The notes beneath the pieces were generated by a model. The model saw nothing but the letters and a program-made list of their open reading frames with translations, did not search any database and was not told where the DNA came from. The translations under genes and the position numbers were made by a program. This document shows, in pieces, positions 1-10,910 of a stretch of 64,000 nt of DNA (within the stretch, counting starts at the first letter, position 1; each line of letters opens with the position of its first letter). Source of the DNA: Omphiscola glabra (Eukaryota > Mollusca > Gastropoda > Lymnaeidae); assembly GCA_964017045.1 (NCBI GenBank), contig OZ024801.1, positions 29,670,049 through 29,734,048 of the forward strand, written 5' to 3'.

Positions 1-74
1 GTGGGGTGGATAATGAGTTTTGGGGGTGGAGCTGAAAATTTGATAGAATGTGTTGTCGTCGTCAACGAGTCTAT

Positions 75-165
75 GTGCCAAATTTCAGCTCGATCGGTTG
101 ACGGGAAGTGGGTTAATTAGCCCGTCCGAAGATTTTGCCAGCCTCGAAACAAAAGCGAATTACCG
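75..165. repeat. Dispersed repeat copy A1
   Basis: A GC-richer stretch matches a second copy near 18600-18672 in the HMBS intron. Shared blocks include GGAAGTGG, ATTTTGCCAGCC and ACAAAAGCGAA in the same order. Nothing coding is visible. It is probably part of an unclassified old transposon. Confidence 0.5.
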
Positions 166-237
166 GTACTATAAATTATGAAAGATTTAAAAAAATTAAT
201 GTACAGTTTTCTTTATGTGTCGTGAATCAAAACGATT

Positions 238-352
238 CAGATTCAACGTTTTCTCCCGGAATCGTCTGGCCTATAAAGTCAACAACCTGCACGTTTCAAC
301 GTTCTCCCTAAATCGGTCGGCCTATAAAGTCGACAACCTGCACGTTTCAAAG
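238..352. repeat. Two-copy tandem duplication, about 53 bp unit
   Basis: A unit holding GGCCTATAAAGTC and ACAACCTGCACGTTTCAA occurs twice head to tail with a few substitutions. The open frame over it is short and not protein-like, so I treat it as a small minisatellite. The rest of 353-504 shows no recognisable feature. Confidence 0.7.
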
Positions 353-504
353 TTCTTCCTTCGTATTCAGACGAACAAGGAAAACGGTGATCATGAGACG
401 AAGAGCTTAAGACGGCGCTGTTAAGAGTGATGTAAGGTTACGTTTTAACATTATAAAATGAATGGTATCTAAATTAATTATGACTGGAAAAGTGCAGGTA
501 TAGA

Positions 505-695
505 CAGAGGCGTAGCGTAGGGAGGGGGGCAGGGGGTACAGATGTCCCCGGGCGCCAGACTAGTTAGGGACGCCAAAATGTGCTTTGATATTATATTATT
601 GATGAAAATAATGGGTTTGAGTTTTGAAAAACGAAAGGTAGGCGCTTTAATATGAATCTTGTCCCCAGGCGCAAAATACTATAGCTACGCCTCTG
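505..695. mobile_element. Short terminal-inverted-repeat element (MITE), probably hAT
   Basis: The element starts CAGAGGCGTAGC and ends with the exact reverse complement, GCTACGCCTCTG, about 190 bp apart. CAGTGGCGTAGC-type termini recur in the window (768, 27130, 31389), and the last two carry 8 bp target duplications typical of hAT. No clear target duplication survives here. It is non-coding. Confidence 0.6.
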
Positions 696-767
696 ATGGA
701 TACACAGCGCACTTCCCCAGGGTCTCTCGCCTCTAGGTGGCCTCATGCTTGAGTGGGCCTTATCAAT

Positions 768-1205
768 CAATAGCGTAGCTAGGGTCCGGGGGATGCGGAC
801 CCACCGGGTGGCATCATCCCAGGGGATGACACCAACTGACAAATTGCATATTTACAGAACAAACACTGCTCGGTCTAACCGAAATTCATAAAAGTATAAC
901 CGATCACACGTCAGTTTTCCAAGGAAATGAGTAAAACAAAGTATGTTTAAACCTGAAAATAGTAACGCAACAAAACAACGAACGTGTCGTCAGGAAGCCT
1001 TCTTCGGCGAAAAAACAACAGAAAAAAAACAGAAAAATTTGTTTTTAATATTGCACTTAGCTGAGAAGTAGTATCCGAGGGGGCAGCAAAATAATTGTGA
1101 CAGAAACTAAATAGGTGAGAGATTAAATACAGGCAAAATGGAAAGAAAAGATGCTTTTACCCTCGGTGCGGTCCGCATTCCCGCATCCCCTTAGCTACGC
1201 CACTG
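768..1205. mobile_element. Non-autonomous TIR element (CAGTGGCGTAGC type)
   Basis: The left end CAATAGCGTAGCTAGGG mirrors the right end CCCTTAGCTACGCCACTG, and subterminal GGATGCGG motifs are also mirrored. The interior at about 905-1013 is shared in reverse complement with 28420-28565 (blocks GAGTAAAACAAAGTATGT and AGGAAGCCTTC). It has no transposase frame. Confidence 0.6.
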
Positions 1206-1735
1206 ATCCAATTCAAATTAATTGTTAAAATATTCTCATAAGCCTTGGAATCCTCATTCCGTAACTTGGTTTTGATTAAATCTTAGCATTACTGTCTGGT
1301 TTATTGCAGCTTGCAAGCCAAACTGTTGTGAAAGTGTATGTCACGAGGATGGAAAAATGTTTAAAGGGATGTAAACAAAGCTACACAGGAATATTTTGTG
1401 ACCAAGGTTTGGATGACGTGTTTATATTTGAACCTCATCTTTTAATCATGTGCTACTTACAACTTGATGAAGGGAGCAGATGAAGTTAAGAAATCATAGG
1501 TGTATTGTCAGATGTTTTACTTTCAGTAAGATTTGTAACAATCCTCAACATATATAGAAAGTTCTTGGAATTTAATTTGTTAAAATTCTTATAGAATTCT
1601 TCAAAATCATGAATTGTTGTATTCCAAAAATGTGTTTGGCCTTTTTGGGAGCCGACGAATCGTTACTAGCGGCTCGGCAGCTAGCGAAACCACACTCATT
1701 TTGTATACCGGATAACCGGATACAGTGTAAAAGTA

Positions 1736-2000
1736 AATTGAAGACCTTAGTGCTAAAAGTACATAAGTCACAAAATACACATTTTGAGATAATCGCGTTC
1801 AAATATTCTTTTTGTCTATAAAATGTGAACGTTTTCATATTTTGTGTTGTTTAATTAAGGACGTTGGCACAAGTTAATGTGTTCAAATTTCTGCAGTACA
1901 CTTGGCTAAACCCGATAAGAAAAGAACACATTTTAGATTGATTTTGACAAAAATGTGACTTAAGACCTTAAGTACTTTTAGCACTAGGGTCTTCAATTAA
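1736..2000. mobile_element. Foldback element with about 50 bp inverted arms
   Basis: The left arm (1736-1785) and right arm (1947-1998) are imperfect reverse complements. The shared core is GAAGACC(T/C)TAGTGCTAAAAGTAC. The 160 bp between is unique. It could be a MITE or a recombination-born palindrome. The stretch 1206-1735 is otherwise unremarkable, and the open frame at 1609-1821 has no protein-like character. Confidence 0.55.
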
Positions 2001-2077
2001 GTATGTATGATATTTAATATTTCAACAGAAGTATGCAACGAGTTTAGCTGAATTATGAATAAGCCCAGAAAAATCTG

Positions 2078-2125
2078 ATCTCTTCTCGGCCTTTTGGCTA
2101 AGTTCAGGATGTAGTCTTATCCCAC
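2078..2125 (+). pseudogene. U2 snRNA 5' fragment (retropseudogene or U2-headed SINE)
   Basis: The segment TCTTCTCGGCCTTTTGGCTA followed by AG matches the conserved first 25 or so nucleotides of U2 snRNA, including the start of stem-loop I. The next bases (GATGTAG, CTTATC) look like U2 with a deletion over the branch-site recognition region, and the sequence then diverges. A functional U2 gene would need the GUAGUA element and the Sm site, and both are missing. It is therefore a truncated pseudogene or the head of a U2-derived retroposon. The U2 match is from memory of the family. Confidence 0.6.
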
Positions 2126-2564
2126 CGGGCTACCAAACCTGGTGGAAGGAACGTGATATCTCTCTTACTCTTACTCGTCTTAGTCCTTAGTCTTGGTTTT
2201 CAGCCTGGGTCAGGATGATCTGTAGGAAAAGAAAAAATAAGAAACCTGCAAGGTGCAGGGGCAACTGAAGAGGAAGGGGCCCTGTCCATTTTTCGGTTCT
2301 GTGCCCCCTGTAGTCACAATAGTCAATAGTGTTGTGAAAGCTAAAGGCAAAGGTGATTATGTGATAGTTTAAATATTTTTCCACATCATAATCATTCATA
2401 ATGTCATTCATTAATGTTGCCATCATGTTGGGCATCTTATTTTCATTCACAGAGCCAAAACACACGATCCAATCATTGAAAATAGTTTTGAGATTCGCAG
2501 TTTCAATGTTTCAAGATACCTCAGAATACCTGTCATTCAGAATAGTTTCCACATTTTAAAATCT

Positions 2565-2770
2565 TTTTTTCAGTTCACACGTTAAAATTTTTGTCAAATT
2601 TCTTTTTTAACGCACTATACTATACAGTAAAACAAAATAATGCGTTCAAAAAGAAATTTGACGCACACTTTTAACGTGTAAACTAAAAAAAAAATTCAAC
2701 CAAATTTCTGTTCAATCAAATTTCCGTCGATCAATTTTCCGTCAACGAAATTTCTTTCGATGAAATTTCC
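2565..2770. repeat. Hairpin-forming inverted repeat plus TTTCCGTCGAT-type repeats
   Basis: Arms at 2565-2614 and 2641-2690 are imperfect reverse complements of about 50 bp around a 26 bp loop. Next to it, 2695-2765 holds four or five degenerate copies of a 16-17 bp motif (AAATTTCCGTCGATC). The arrangement suggests a transposon terminus with subterminal repeats. Confidence 0.6.
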
Positions 2771-2919
2771 GGATACGGGCTGAAGGAGCCATTTGTCAAT
2801 TCTGGCTTTTTTAAATAAAAAAATAATTAATTTGCAAACATTGAAGGGGTATTCGGCTCCACATTTTATGTCGTATTCTTTATTATTTTCATCGTACTAC
2901 ATGTTTCATCCTTTTAACC

Positions 2920-3025
2920 CAGTGGTTCTCAACCTTCCTATGGCAGCAACCCTTTAATACAGTCCATCCTGTTGTGGCGACCCCCAGCCACAAAATTATT
3001 TTCGTTTCTACTTCATAACTGTAGA
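2920..3025 (+). mobile_element. SPIN-like hAT transposon 5' end
   Basis: The segment begins with the hAT terminus CAGTGGTTCTCAACCTTCCT and continues through CCCTTTAATACAGT, GTTGTGGCGACCCCC and AAAATTATTTTCGTTTCTAC to CTTCATAACTGTA. From memory this follows the SPIN hAT 5' consensus for about 105 bp with few differences; SPIN is known for horizontal transfer among tetrapods, Rhodnius and Lymnaea. The similarity stops near 3025, no 3' terminus is visible downstream, and no target duplication is seen. It is a truncated or internally rearranged copy. Confidence 0.7.
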
Positions 3026-3900
3026 TGTCCCTATCTTAACTGTACCCAGAGACTCAGACACTTTAATCTGACCATGTGTCATAACAAATAAAAATTAAAG
3101 TGCAAACACATGATAATTTTCAAAAGTCATGATCGCAGTGGTGGATTTACTTTAAGACCAAACAAAACCATGTCTTTTGGGTAACAGATCCCAAGTGGCA
3201 GCATAAACTAAAATCATTGAAATTATAATGAAAACATTATAGAGAGTTATTGAACTTAGACTAATAAAAAAAACTGTACATACAATTAGACTAAGACTAC
3301 TTAAAAACTCTAAGTACAGTTCTATGAAAAAAATCACAATGGCCCATTTAAAGTAAAATGTATAAAGTGGCGGCTGCTAATGGGTCCTAACTTGTGGAAG
3401 TTGTATTTCTCTTTTTTTTTTTTCAACTCATACATTTTAACTGAATTTTTTTGTTGTCCAAGGAAGCCTAAAGGCACTAAAGCAAACTATTTGTTGTTTT
3501 CATGTAAATCATTCGATCTGTCACTAAGCTTTCATGTCAATCATCCAATCTGTCACTAATCTTTCATGTCATCCTGTGTCATCAAAAGAAAATATTGATC
3601 AAATTCTGCCTTATGATGACTATAGCTCAAATTGATAGCTTGTTTTTGTTTTTTTGTTTTCTTTGCTTCTTTTGTTGCACCCAAAATTTCTATTTACCTT
3701 CTTTAAAAACAAGATATTTACACAAACCTCTAGAGCCCATCATCAAGATAGATCTTAAAATAGCCAGTTTTATTTCAACAAATTTTGTGTGTGTTGATGT
3801 CTCTCACAAAAACTGTTCATGACTTTATCACTTGTATTAAGATTTCACTAAATATTTAATGATGTCATTCTACAGCCCTCTCCGTTGGATTATCTTGCAG
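3026..3900. other. Flanking/intronic sequence, no gene seen
   Basis: This AT-rich stretch includes a partial inverted pair around 3136-3345 (TTTACTTTAA arms next to a CAGTGGTGGAT end) and a two-copy imperfect repeat of about 35 bp at 3505-3572. A T-rich tract and the acceptor TATCTTGCAG lead into the exon at 3901. No other exon is supported. Confidence 0.5.
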
Positions 3901-4057
3901 GCTAGAGACAAGACTAAACTCTCACTGGAGAGATTAAAGATGGAGAAGGTGGAGAGTGGCTCCCTTGTGTTGGAGAATGAACAGCAACGGCAGCAGTACG
4001 AGAAATGTCTTGATGAGATAGCCAATCAGGTGGTCCAGGCCTTGTTGACTCAACAAG
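3901..4057 (+). CDS. NCKAP5: NCKAP5/NCKAP5L-family exon (N-terminal coiled coil), partial gene
   Basis: The exon begins in phase 0 after TTGCAG and ends in phase 1 before GTAGCT. It encodes 52 residues and a split codon. The translation has a leucine/glutamate heptad pattern and then ENEQQRQQYEKCLDE followed by IANQVVQALLTQQ. This is the diagnostic N-terminal motif of vertebrate NCKAP5 and NCKAP5L (…YE+CLDEVAN.VVQALL.QKDLREEC), recalled from the family. The phase-1 donor would let the next exon supply the expected Asp. Family members are microtubule- and centrosome-associated proteins. The first exons must lie upstream of the window. The expected LREEC…FDLERQN exon was not found downstream, so only this piece is secure. 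Family assignment is fairly firm; paralogue assignment is not. Confidence 0.72.
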
Positions 4058-4305
4058 GTAGCTATCTTAAAAAGGTTGTGTCTGTACCTCATATGTAGCT
4101 CTACTTGTTGGTTTAATACATTTAATAAAATATATTATCTATTTCTTGCTTATAATATCAATACATTATTCTTGAAATATTCAATTTTAATTTCAATTTT
4201 TCCTTTAACAAATAGAAAATTTAATAAATTCCGTACTTTAACTTAAGTTTTGTGTTTATAAAATTTATGAAATGGTTAATGAATTATTTATTGCAATCAA
4301 TATAT

Positions 4306-4602
4306 GGTATGTAAAGATTGCTTACATATCTGTTTGGTAGTATGTAATGATTGCTTACATATCTGTTTGGTGGTATGTAATGATTGCTTACATATCTGAT
4401 TGGTAGTATGTAATGATTGCTTACATATCTGATTGGTGGTATGTAATGATTGCTTACATATCTGATTGGTAGTATGTAATGATTGCTTACATATCTGATT
4501 GGTAGTATGTAATGATTGCTTACATATCTGATTGGTGGTATGTAATGATTGCTTACATATCTGATTGGTGGTATGTAATGATTGCTTACATATCTGATTG
4601 GT
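4306..4602. repeat. 33 bp minisatellite, about 9 copies
   Basis: The unit carries GATTGCTTACATATCTG and TTGGT(A/G)GTATGTAAT with few substitutions. The period is a multiple of three, so the minus strand stays open as an 11-residue repeat; this is a by-product rather than a gene. It lies just downstream of the NCKAP5-like exon. Confidence 0.9.
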
Positions 4603-4738
4603 AAGTGGGTTATTGTCTGAAGTCTAATCTTGATCATGGACAAGAATGACTAGAATTTTAAATATAAAAATATTATATATATTTTAAGCTGTTTTTTTAA
4701 AACCTTTATTAATATCCTGGAATTTAATTGTTTTCTAG

Positions 4739-4842
4739 ATTCAAATATAGAAGAATCAACTTTAAACTACCCAAATTGGATGACCCAGCACCAACCACTA
4801 ATAGATCCAAGGATGGATCAGCAAGCACCAACCATTTGTTAG
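4739..4842 (+). CDS. Possible alternative terminal exon of the NCKAP5-like gene
   Basis: A T-rich tract and TTTTCTAG precede 4739. Joined to the phase-1 end at 4057 the frame gives Asp and then a 34-residue tail containing LNYPNWMTQHQPLIDP before TAG at 4840-4842. AATAAA signals occur near 4973 and 4997, which would suit a short transcript. The tail resembles the minus-strand exon at 10644-10756 (LNYWMTHQQKLLDPLD) and both start in phase 1. That supports a real, duplicated exon. The link to the upstream exon is inferred from phase only. Confidence 0.38.
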
Positions 4843-5274
4843 GTACAGCAACAGATCAACCAGCACCAACAATTTGTTAGCCACAACAACAGATCAACCA
4901 GCACCAACCATTGTTATCAAGAGATAAAACAACTCACCAGCTTCAGTTAGCTCCAATTTTTTTTTTATTTTGAATAAATTTCAGGGTTTAAAGTGAAATA
5001 AATCTTTACTTAAAATAAATTATTTACATTTAAAAAAAAAAAATTAAAGTGTAAAAATAAAATATGAAAAGTTAAACTCAAATGCTCTATCCAAAAAAAT
5101 TGAATGTAGGCTTCAATTTAGAATTGTTTACCCTATAACTTTAAGCTATCCTGCTTATAGAATTCCATAATGGTAAAATAAATAATCTAAATTAAGTTAC
5201 AAACAGGCTAAAAACATGTTACTTTATTGCATACTCTGATCTATAATTGTTATTTTTCTTTTTTAAACCTGCAG

Positions 5275-5363
5275 AATGTCTAGATCAGAAAGACCAAGTA
5301 CATGAACATTGGAGGAACTCATTGGAGTCTGAGGGACTAAGTACATCTTGGAGTCAAGATTAA
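5275..5363 (+). CDS. Possible second alternative terminal exon
   Basis: A strong polypyrimidine tract and CCTGCAG precede 5275. Read from the phase-1 donor at 4057, the frame stays open for 29 residues (contains ECLDQKDQVHEHW and ends SWSQD) to TAA at 5361-5363. No family is recognised. It could instead be chance, or the exon of a gene whose other parts are outside the window. Confidence 0.3.
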
Positions 5364-5444
5364 GAGATCATTGAAACCATATAGTTGCATTCATTACATT
5401 TGACAGTGCTATATAAATATTTAAATATGATTATTACACTAATT

Positions 5445-5632
5445 CAGTGGTTCTCAACCTGTGGGTCTGGACACCCTAAGGGGCTGTGTAACAAAATACC
5501 AGAAATTTGAGTGTTTTTAAAGCAATCTTTATCATATTTGTAAAAAATTTCATATAACATCTTAATGTTGGCTGCAACAACATTTCAAATGTTACCAAGA
5601 GGTCCCTGTGATAAAAATGTTGAAAGCTGCAG
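5445..5632. mobile_element. 188 bp hAT MITE with perfect 8 bp target duplication
   Basis: The element starts CAGTGGTTCTCAACCTGTGGG, and its degenerate right end is GTTGAAAGCTGCAG. It is flanked by identical CACTAATT at 5437-5444 and 5633-5640. The start also resembles the SPIN 3' terminus read in reverse. The interior is AT-rich and non-coding. The 8 bp duplication and CAGTGG end place it in the hAT superfamily. Confidence 0.8.
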
Positions 5633-5640
5633 CACTAATT

Positions 5641-8350
5641 ATTAATGCATGAAATTGGAATGTTTTAAAAATTGTAATCCTCATTTGCATATCACATGAC
5701 TGCCGAGCAAGTATACAGTCTGTACAATCTATCCCCTCTGCCAGTCTGAAAATATGGCTCTTAATGATTTGAATGACAATCTTTTACTGGTCAAGGGATG
5801 CAACTGTTGTTGCTTTATAGAGGGTCTGGTTTCTTTTATATAATTGTACCAGCTCTTTTTGGGTCTTCCATAATTTTTTGTTCATCTTAGTTCTGTCCTG
5901 GGAAGTAACGATGGTGGTATTCTATGGATATATATTCTATGGATATATATTCTATGGATATATCCAAGCTGTCTCTGTTAATTATCTGCTTTTAATTCAT
6001 GCATTTTTTAGCACAGTGGTTTTTACTCTTGATTGGCATTTCAGTTTTTCATTGCATTGTCTTTGGTCAGAACATTCTGTGGGAGCTTCATTGCATTGTC
6101 TTTGGTCAGAACATTCTGTGGGAGCTTCTTAGGCATTTGGTTTCTAGCTTCCATTTTAATGTGATAGTGGTCTTTCAGCTAGGAGTAGAATCAAGACATT
6201 GTCACTGTTGCAATTGCCACCTCTTGTGACCTTACTTCCTATGCACTTTCAATCTTTGAGGGGCTGTTGTTCAGTGAAATGTACTCTCCACTGATCTTAG
6301 GCCGTGTATGTAAAAAAAAAAACAACCTATAATTATAACCTTTAAAAAAATCAAATCAAAGCTTACAAAACAAATACTCAAAAAGTCAGATTTAAAATAA
6401 ATTGAAATTTTTCATGAATTGCCAACAGTGGATTAGGGGTGTGGGTGGACACTTTCCCTGTGTTGTACACTTGCATTGTGTTGTACACTTGCATTGTGTT
6501 GTACACTAGGAACCTGTTTTTGACATTTTCATTCACATGGAATATGTTCACACGTTTCTTTATGTAAACGCCTAGTTGGGAATTTAACTTAACACTCATT
6601 TGGTTCACATGAAAAAAATGTTTTTATTCATGCAAATACTATTTAAATGACAAATTGTAAAAATATTACCATAATTTTTTTATTATTTGTTAAAGTTATT
6701 AGACCCTTTATTCATATTGGCAAGAGTGAAGAAATTTATTGCAAAGTCAAATTTAATTTTATGATAATATGTGCAGAAAATATAGTTTATAAGATGTTTA
6801 TATGTGTAAAAAATATTTTTTTATGATGTCATATGATATGTGTTGAAAAAATAGTTTTTTTTATGATTTTAAATATGAAGAAAAAATTGAATACAAGGCA
6901 AACACCCTCCTTTCTCTTTCATAGTTTCTATTCAATACATTATGTATGCATACATTTTTAAGTTGAATGAAATTTCAAAATATGTATATTTTGAAATTAG
7001 TTTTTTAACATTTTAAAAACGCTATTAGTAATTAGACTAGATAGAATGTTATCTCAGATAAATATGGCAATGAAAATTGTGTGTATGTACCAAGTTACTA
7101 TGTTTGATTGCATGTATGTAACTTAGGAAGGTGTAACTGTACACATATTTTCCCCACTTGTATTGATTGTGGCCAGTGATGGAATAGCAAACTTCAATAG
7201 CAAGTCCATATTTTCTAATGGGCCACCATGAGGGCCGCTAGTGCATGCTCACTCTGACTTGCGAATATTCTGTGTTATTCCCTGCTTGGTCACACTTCAT
7301 TTTCTTTGTGTTGTGTTCACTTTCTCACCTCATCTTGGCTTATTTTATTTGATATATTTTAATTATTCCTTGATTTAGTATTTAGTAAATTTGATATGAG
7401 TTTTTCAGTAAGACAGCCTCTTTCTTCTAGCAGCCATGGTTTTCTGGCGGGCATTGCATCGGACTTGTGGGTTTGTGTTCATTGATGATTGATTTGGGGC
7501 TAATGGGGGTGGGTTGGTCTCATCATTGTGGGGGGGGGGGGGGGGGGGGGTGAATGGAGTGGCTGTTTTATGCCATTTTATGGTTTTGATTGCTTTTTTG
7601 GATTGTAGGGGGGAAGAATAATAAAGGCTTATTTTAAAAAAAAAAACTGAATTTGTTTTTGGTGTGTATGTCATGTTTTTTGTTTTTTTTTTGGGGGGGG
7701 GGGGTGCTTCCCTTGTTGGGGGGGGGAGTTTGGGTTGTCTCCCCTTTTCTAGCTCATGTGTGTTTGTCTTGCTATGATTGATTTGCCACTGGGGGGTGGT
7801 TTTCCCCCCCATATCGCAGTTTGGCTTTTTTTTGAGAGTGATGGGATTCGGGCCAGGCTTTTTTTTGGCCATCCTCATACTTACCTCCCCGACCCACCGT
7901 CCCCCGGGTTCTTTGAAGATATGTTGAAAAGGTTGACAATTATGGTAGGTGTTTCTAAATTTGCAACATACAAACTTCAAATACTGATAAAAAATATACA
8001 AAAGCATATTTATACGGTATGTTATATATTTGTCACTTAAAACATATAATATCTTTTATAATATAATCAGAATTTATTAATTGCATATGTCTGTCTAATA
8101 TATAAGCATATAAAATTTAATTAAATATACAGTTGCGTTATCTTCCTTATTTCTATGCCTTTTTTATTTCCCCTGGTTTTTATCATCACAAAGTTGCAAT
8201 GCTTTGATATCCAATAAAGTCATTGATATAGAAATATAACGCAAATGTTGGATCGAACTGTTCATGAACGTAGGCTAGTTCACCACAACTGATACATCCT
8301 CTAAGCATAAGTAGGTTGAACGGTGAAAAAGTACATTAAAAAATATTATT
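5641..8350. other. Intergenic AT-rich sequence with small tandem repeats and G-runs
   Basis: Small tandem repeats sit at 5920-5962 (TTCTATGGATATATA x3), 6052-6128 (39 bp x2) and 6463-6510 (18 bp x3). Between about 7500 and 7870 there are long homopolymers, including 21 G at 7530-7550, G runs of about 11 and T runs. The open frames across that part are low-complexity and not convincing genes. The remainder shows nothing I can assign. Confidence 0.6.
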
Positions 8351-8918
8351 TGCAAGTTAGTAATCAAATTTAATGGTCAGAAATGCCCATAATTATTTAA
8401 AATTTACGAAAGTGACAGCAGGAAATCACATTTTTATATTCTTGCGGTTAAAGGTAAGCTGCCGATTAATTTGAAAAATAAACTATTGATTGAATTCGTA
8501 CGGTCAAAGTAAGGCTACCGTGTATTTGTTTTTAAAATCTTAAGATAGCATCAGTTATTTCCCATTTACATATTAGTTATATTTTTAGAGTTAATATTTT
8601 CTGTGCCAGGTAATTTCTCTAAAAGTAGGTCTAATCAAAGTTACTACCTTAAGTTAGTAATCATATTTAATGGTCAGAAATACCCATAATTTCATTTTAA
8701 AATTTACCAAAGTGACAGCAGGAAATCACCTTTTTCGATTCTTACGGTTAAAGGTAAGCTGCCGATTAATTTGAAAAAATAAACAATTTATTGAATTCTT
8801 ACGATCAAAGTGAGGCTACCGTGTATTTGTTTTTAAAATCTTAAGATAGCATCAGTTATTTCCCATTCACATTTTAGTTATATTTTTAGAGTTAATATTT
8901 TTCTGTGCCAGGTTATTT
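8351..8918. repeat. Direct duplication of a roughly 270 bp segment
   Basis: The block 8351-8618 recurs at 8651-8918 with a 300 bp offset. Long identical stretches include AAGTGACAGCAGGAAATCAC, GGTTAAAGGTAAGCTGCCGA and CTTAAGATAGCATCAGTTAT. Divergence is about 5-8 percent by eye. It is non-coding and may be two copies of an element or a local segmental duplication. Confidence 0.8.
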
Positions 8919-10643
8919 CCCTTAGACCGCAAAAATAATTTGTTTCAAATTACTTTTTCCCCGGTTATCTCTCTTAGACCATAGCTATAAAAATAATCAT
9001 ACATATGAAATTATAGCTTTAAAATGGACCGCATTTTATATCAATGGTATGAAGACTTATATGTTGTAAATTTAATTAATTTAAATAAGCTTTATTAACA
9101 ATTGATTTGATATTTTCCTAATTTGTTCAATGATAGGGAATATTAGTTGATCTACTGTAATAATTATTAGTAATATTCCAACAATGAGTTTTTCTGTTCA
9201 TGTTGTTTGTCAAGGTTTATCTCCTTATCCCTAATCTTGAACAAGATTTTAATTTTCACAGCAGGAATAAACTTCATACACTCCTTCCTGCATTAGAATG
9301 AATTAATGCACAAAATAGAGAATGTTATCAAGTGGATTATTTATTACAATAAAATTTATTTTACCACTGACTTTAACCTTCGTAAGATATTGATAGATAA
9401 CGACTACTCAGTTGTTTTTTCCGGAATTGTTGTGGGAAGGATCTTAGTATAATGTATCATTGTATAATTAATAATTATTTATATTTAAAAGTAGCTTGAA
9501 GTAAAAGTAGTTCCTTACTAATTTCTATTTTTTTTTTTTTTTCTAAATTTGGTCTTGAACACACTACTTTGATTTTGAATAATGCAAACATAAAAATAAT
9601 TAAAATTAGTATCAAATAATAAGGTTAATGAAATGATTGAAAAAAAGTCCTAGCCTTATTTTTCCATCAGGCCAACAGAGTTTTGATTGCTAAAACATTA
9701 AACATACCGCAACTATTGAGAGCAAAGTAAATAAAAACAACCAAAACAAGATAATTCGTAATCTAATTATTTTATTATATTCATTCATGTCAATCATTCA
9801 AGAGAAACATAGAAAAACTCCTTTATCTGTGGATGGCCATTATTCAACATCCCAAAAACAACAGATAAAATAAAATTTAAACCCTCTCATCTATAAATCA
9901 AACCAGCATTGGAAACCCAGAAAGATTTTTTAAATTTAGGTAAATTATAAATAACTGGTTTACCTTTTAAAATGTTAAATGAGAATTGTTTCAACTACCC
10001 AAACGTGAGAAGAGGATTTCATTTTTTTAAAATTTATGTTGAAATACAAAAATTTCATGAAAATATGGCATGGTAAAAACTGAATGTGTAAGTATTTACA
10101 ACATTAACAATGTATTATTTATATTATATTGTAACTCTTTATGTCTTAAAATTAACTGTAATAATGTCATGCATTTTCTTTGTACACATTCAAAAATAAA
10201 TTTGATTTTTCCCAAAGGCTTTCACTACATAAAAATCATTGCTAAATCAGGAGTTAATGAACAAGTTAAGTAAAATAAGAAATTTGGGTTATTGAATAAA
10301 TGGTATAATGTATTATAAGATTGTTTACTTGAGATTTTGCGCTCAGAAAGTAACAAGAAGTGAGATCCGAAAATGTTCCAGAAAACCCAGCAATGTAAAG
10401 AGTTAAATTGACATTATGTTCGAGTTTTTTTCAGGTGCCCTCAAACCTAGAAGAATAGGGACAAAACCAGACATTAAGATACAGCGATGACAATTTTTAT
10501 AATAAATATATGTTAAATATTTCAGTTTCTGTCATGTAGGAATTAATGTTTAGATTTTTAACAATGTGTTTTAATTTTTAACATTTCAACAATAAAAAAT
10601 GTACATAGTTCTGAAAAACTGTAGAGCATTAGATTTGAACATT
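8919..10643. other. AT-rich sequence without recognisable features
   Basis: There are homopolymer A and T tracts and scattered AATAAA motifs, but no supported exon, RNA gene or repeat array. Confidence 0.5.
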
Positions 10644-10756
10644 TTAGCTAATACCAAATTGTGAGGATTCATCCAGTGGATCTAAGAGTTTTTGTTGATG
10701 GGTCATCCAATAATTTAACTGCCTATGATTGCTATTTGTGTCATCTAGAGTTGAAG
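10644..10756 (-). CDS. Possible terminal exon of an unidentified minus-strand gene
   Basis: Read on the minus strand, CTGTTTCTAG precedes 10756. The phase-1 frame then runs 36 residues to TAA at 10646-10644 and includes LNYWMTHQQKLLDPLDESS. The tail resembles the plus-strand candidate exon at 4739-4842 (LNYPNWMTQHQPLIDP), with shared nucleotides TTGGATGACCCA and TAGATCCA. The upstream partner at 10911-11007 ends in matching phase. No known family is recognised. Confidence 0.4.
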
Positions 10757-10910
10757 CTAGAAACAGAAAACAATTTTTAAAAATTACATTTCAATAAAAT
10801 AAATAAAAGTTTATAAAAACAGAAAAAAAAAATATAATGTTTCTATTTAATATATTGTTTAAACTAAAATCAAAACAAGTTTTAAAAAATGTGTTATTAT
10901 CAAAACTGAC

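Noticed and set aside
2078..2125. Functional U2 snRNA gene
   Set aside because: Only the first part matches; the branch-recognition and Sm sequences are missing.
4284..4643. 119-codon minus-strand frame with 11-residue repeats
   Set aside because: It is an artefact of the 33 bp minisatellite; no start context or conserved sequence.
7405..8007. 200-codon minus-strand open frame, Pro/Lys-rich
   Set aside because: It depends on long G/C and A/T homopolymers, has no domain, and would change frame with any run-length error.
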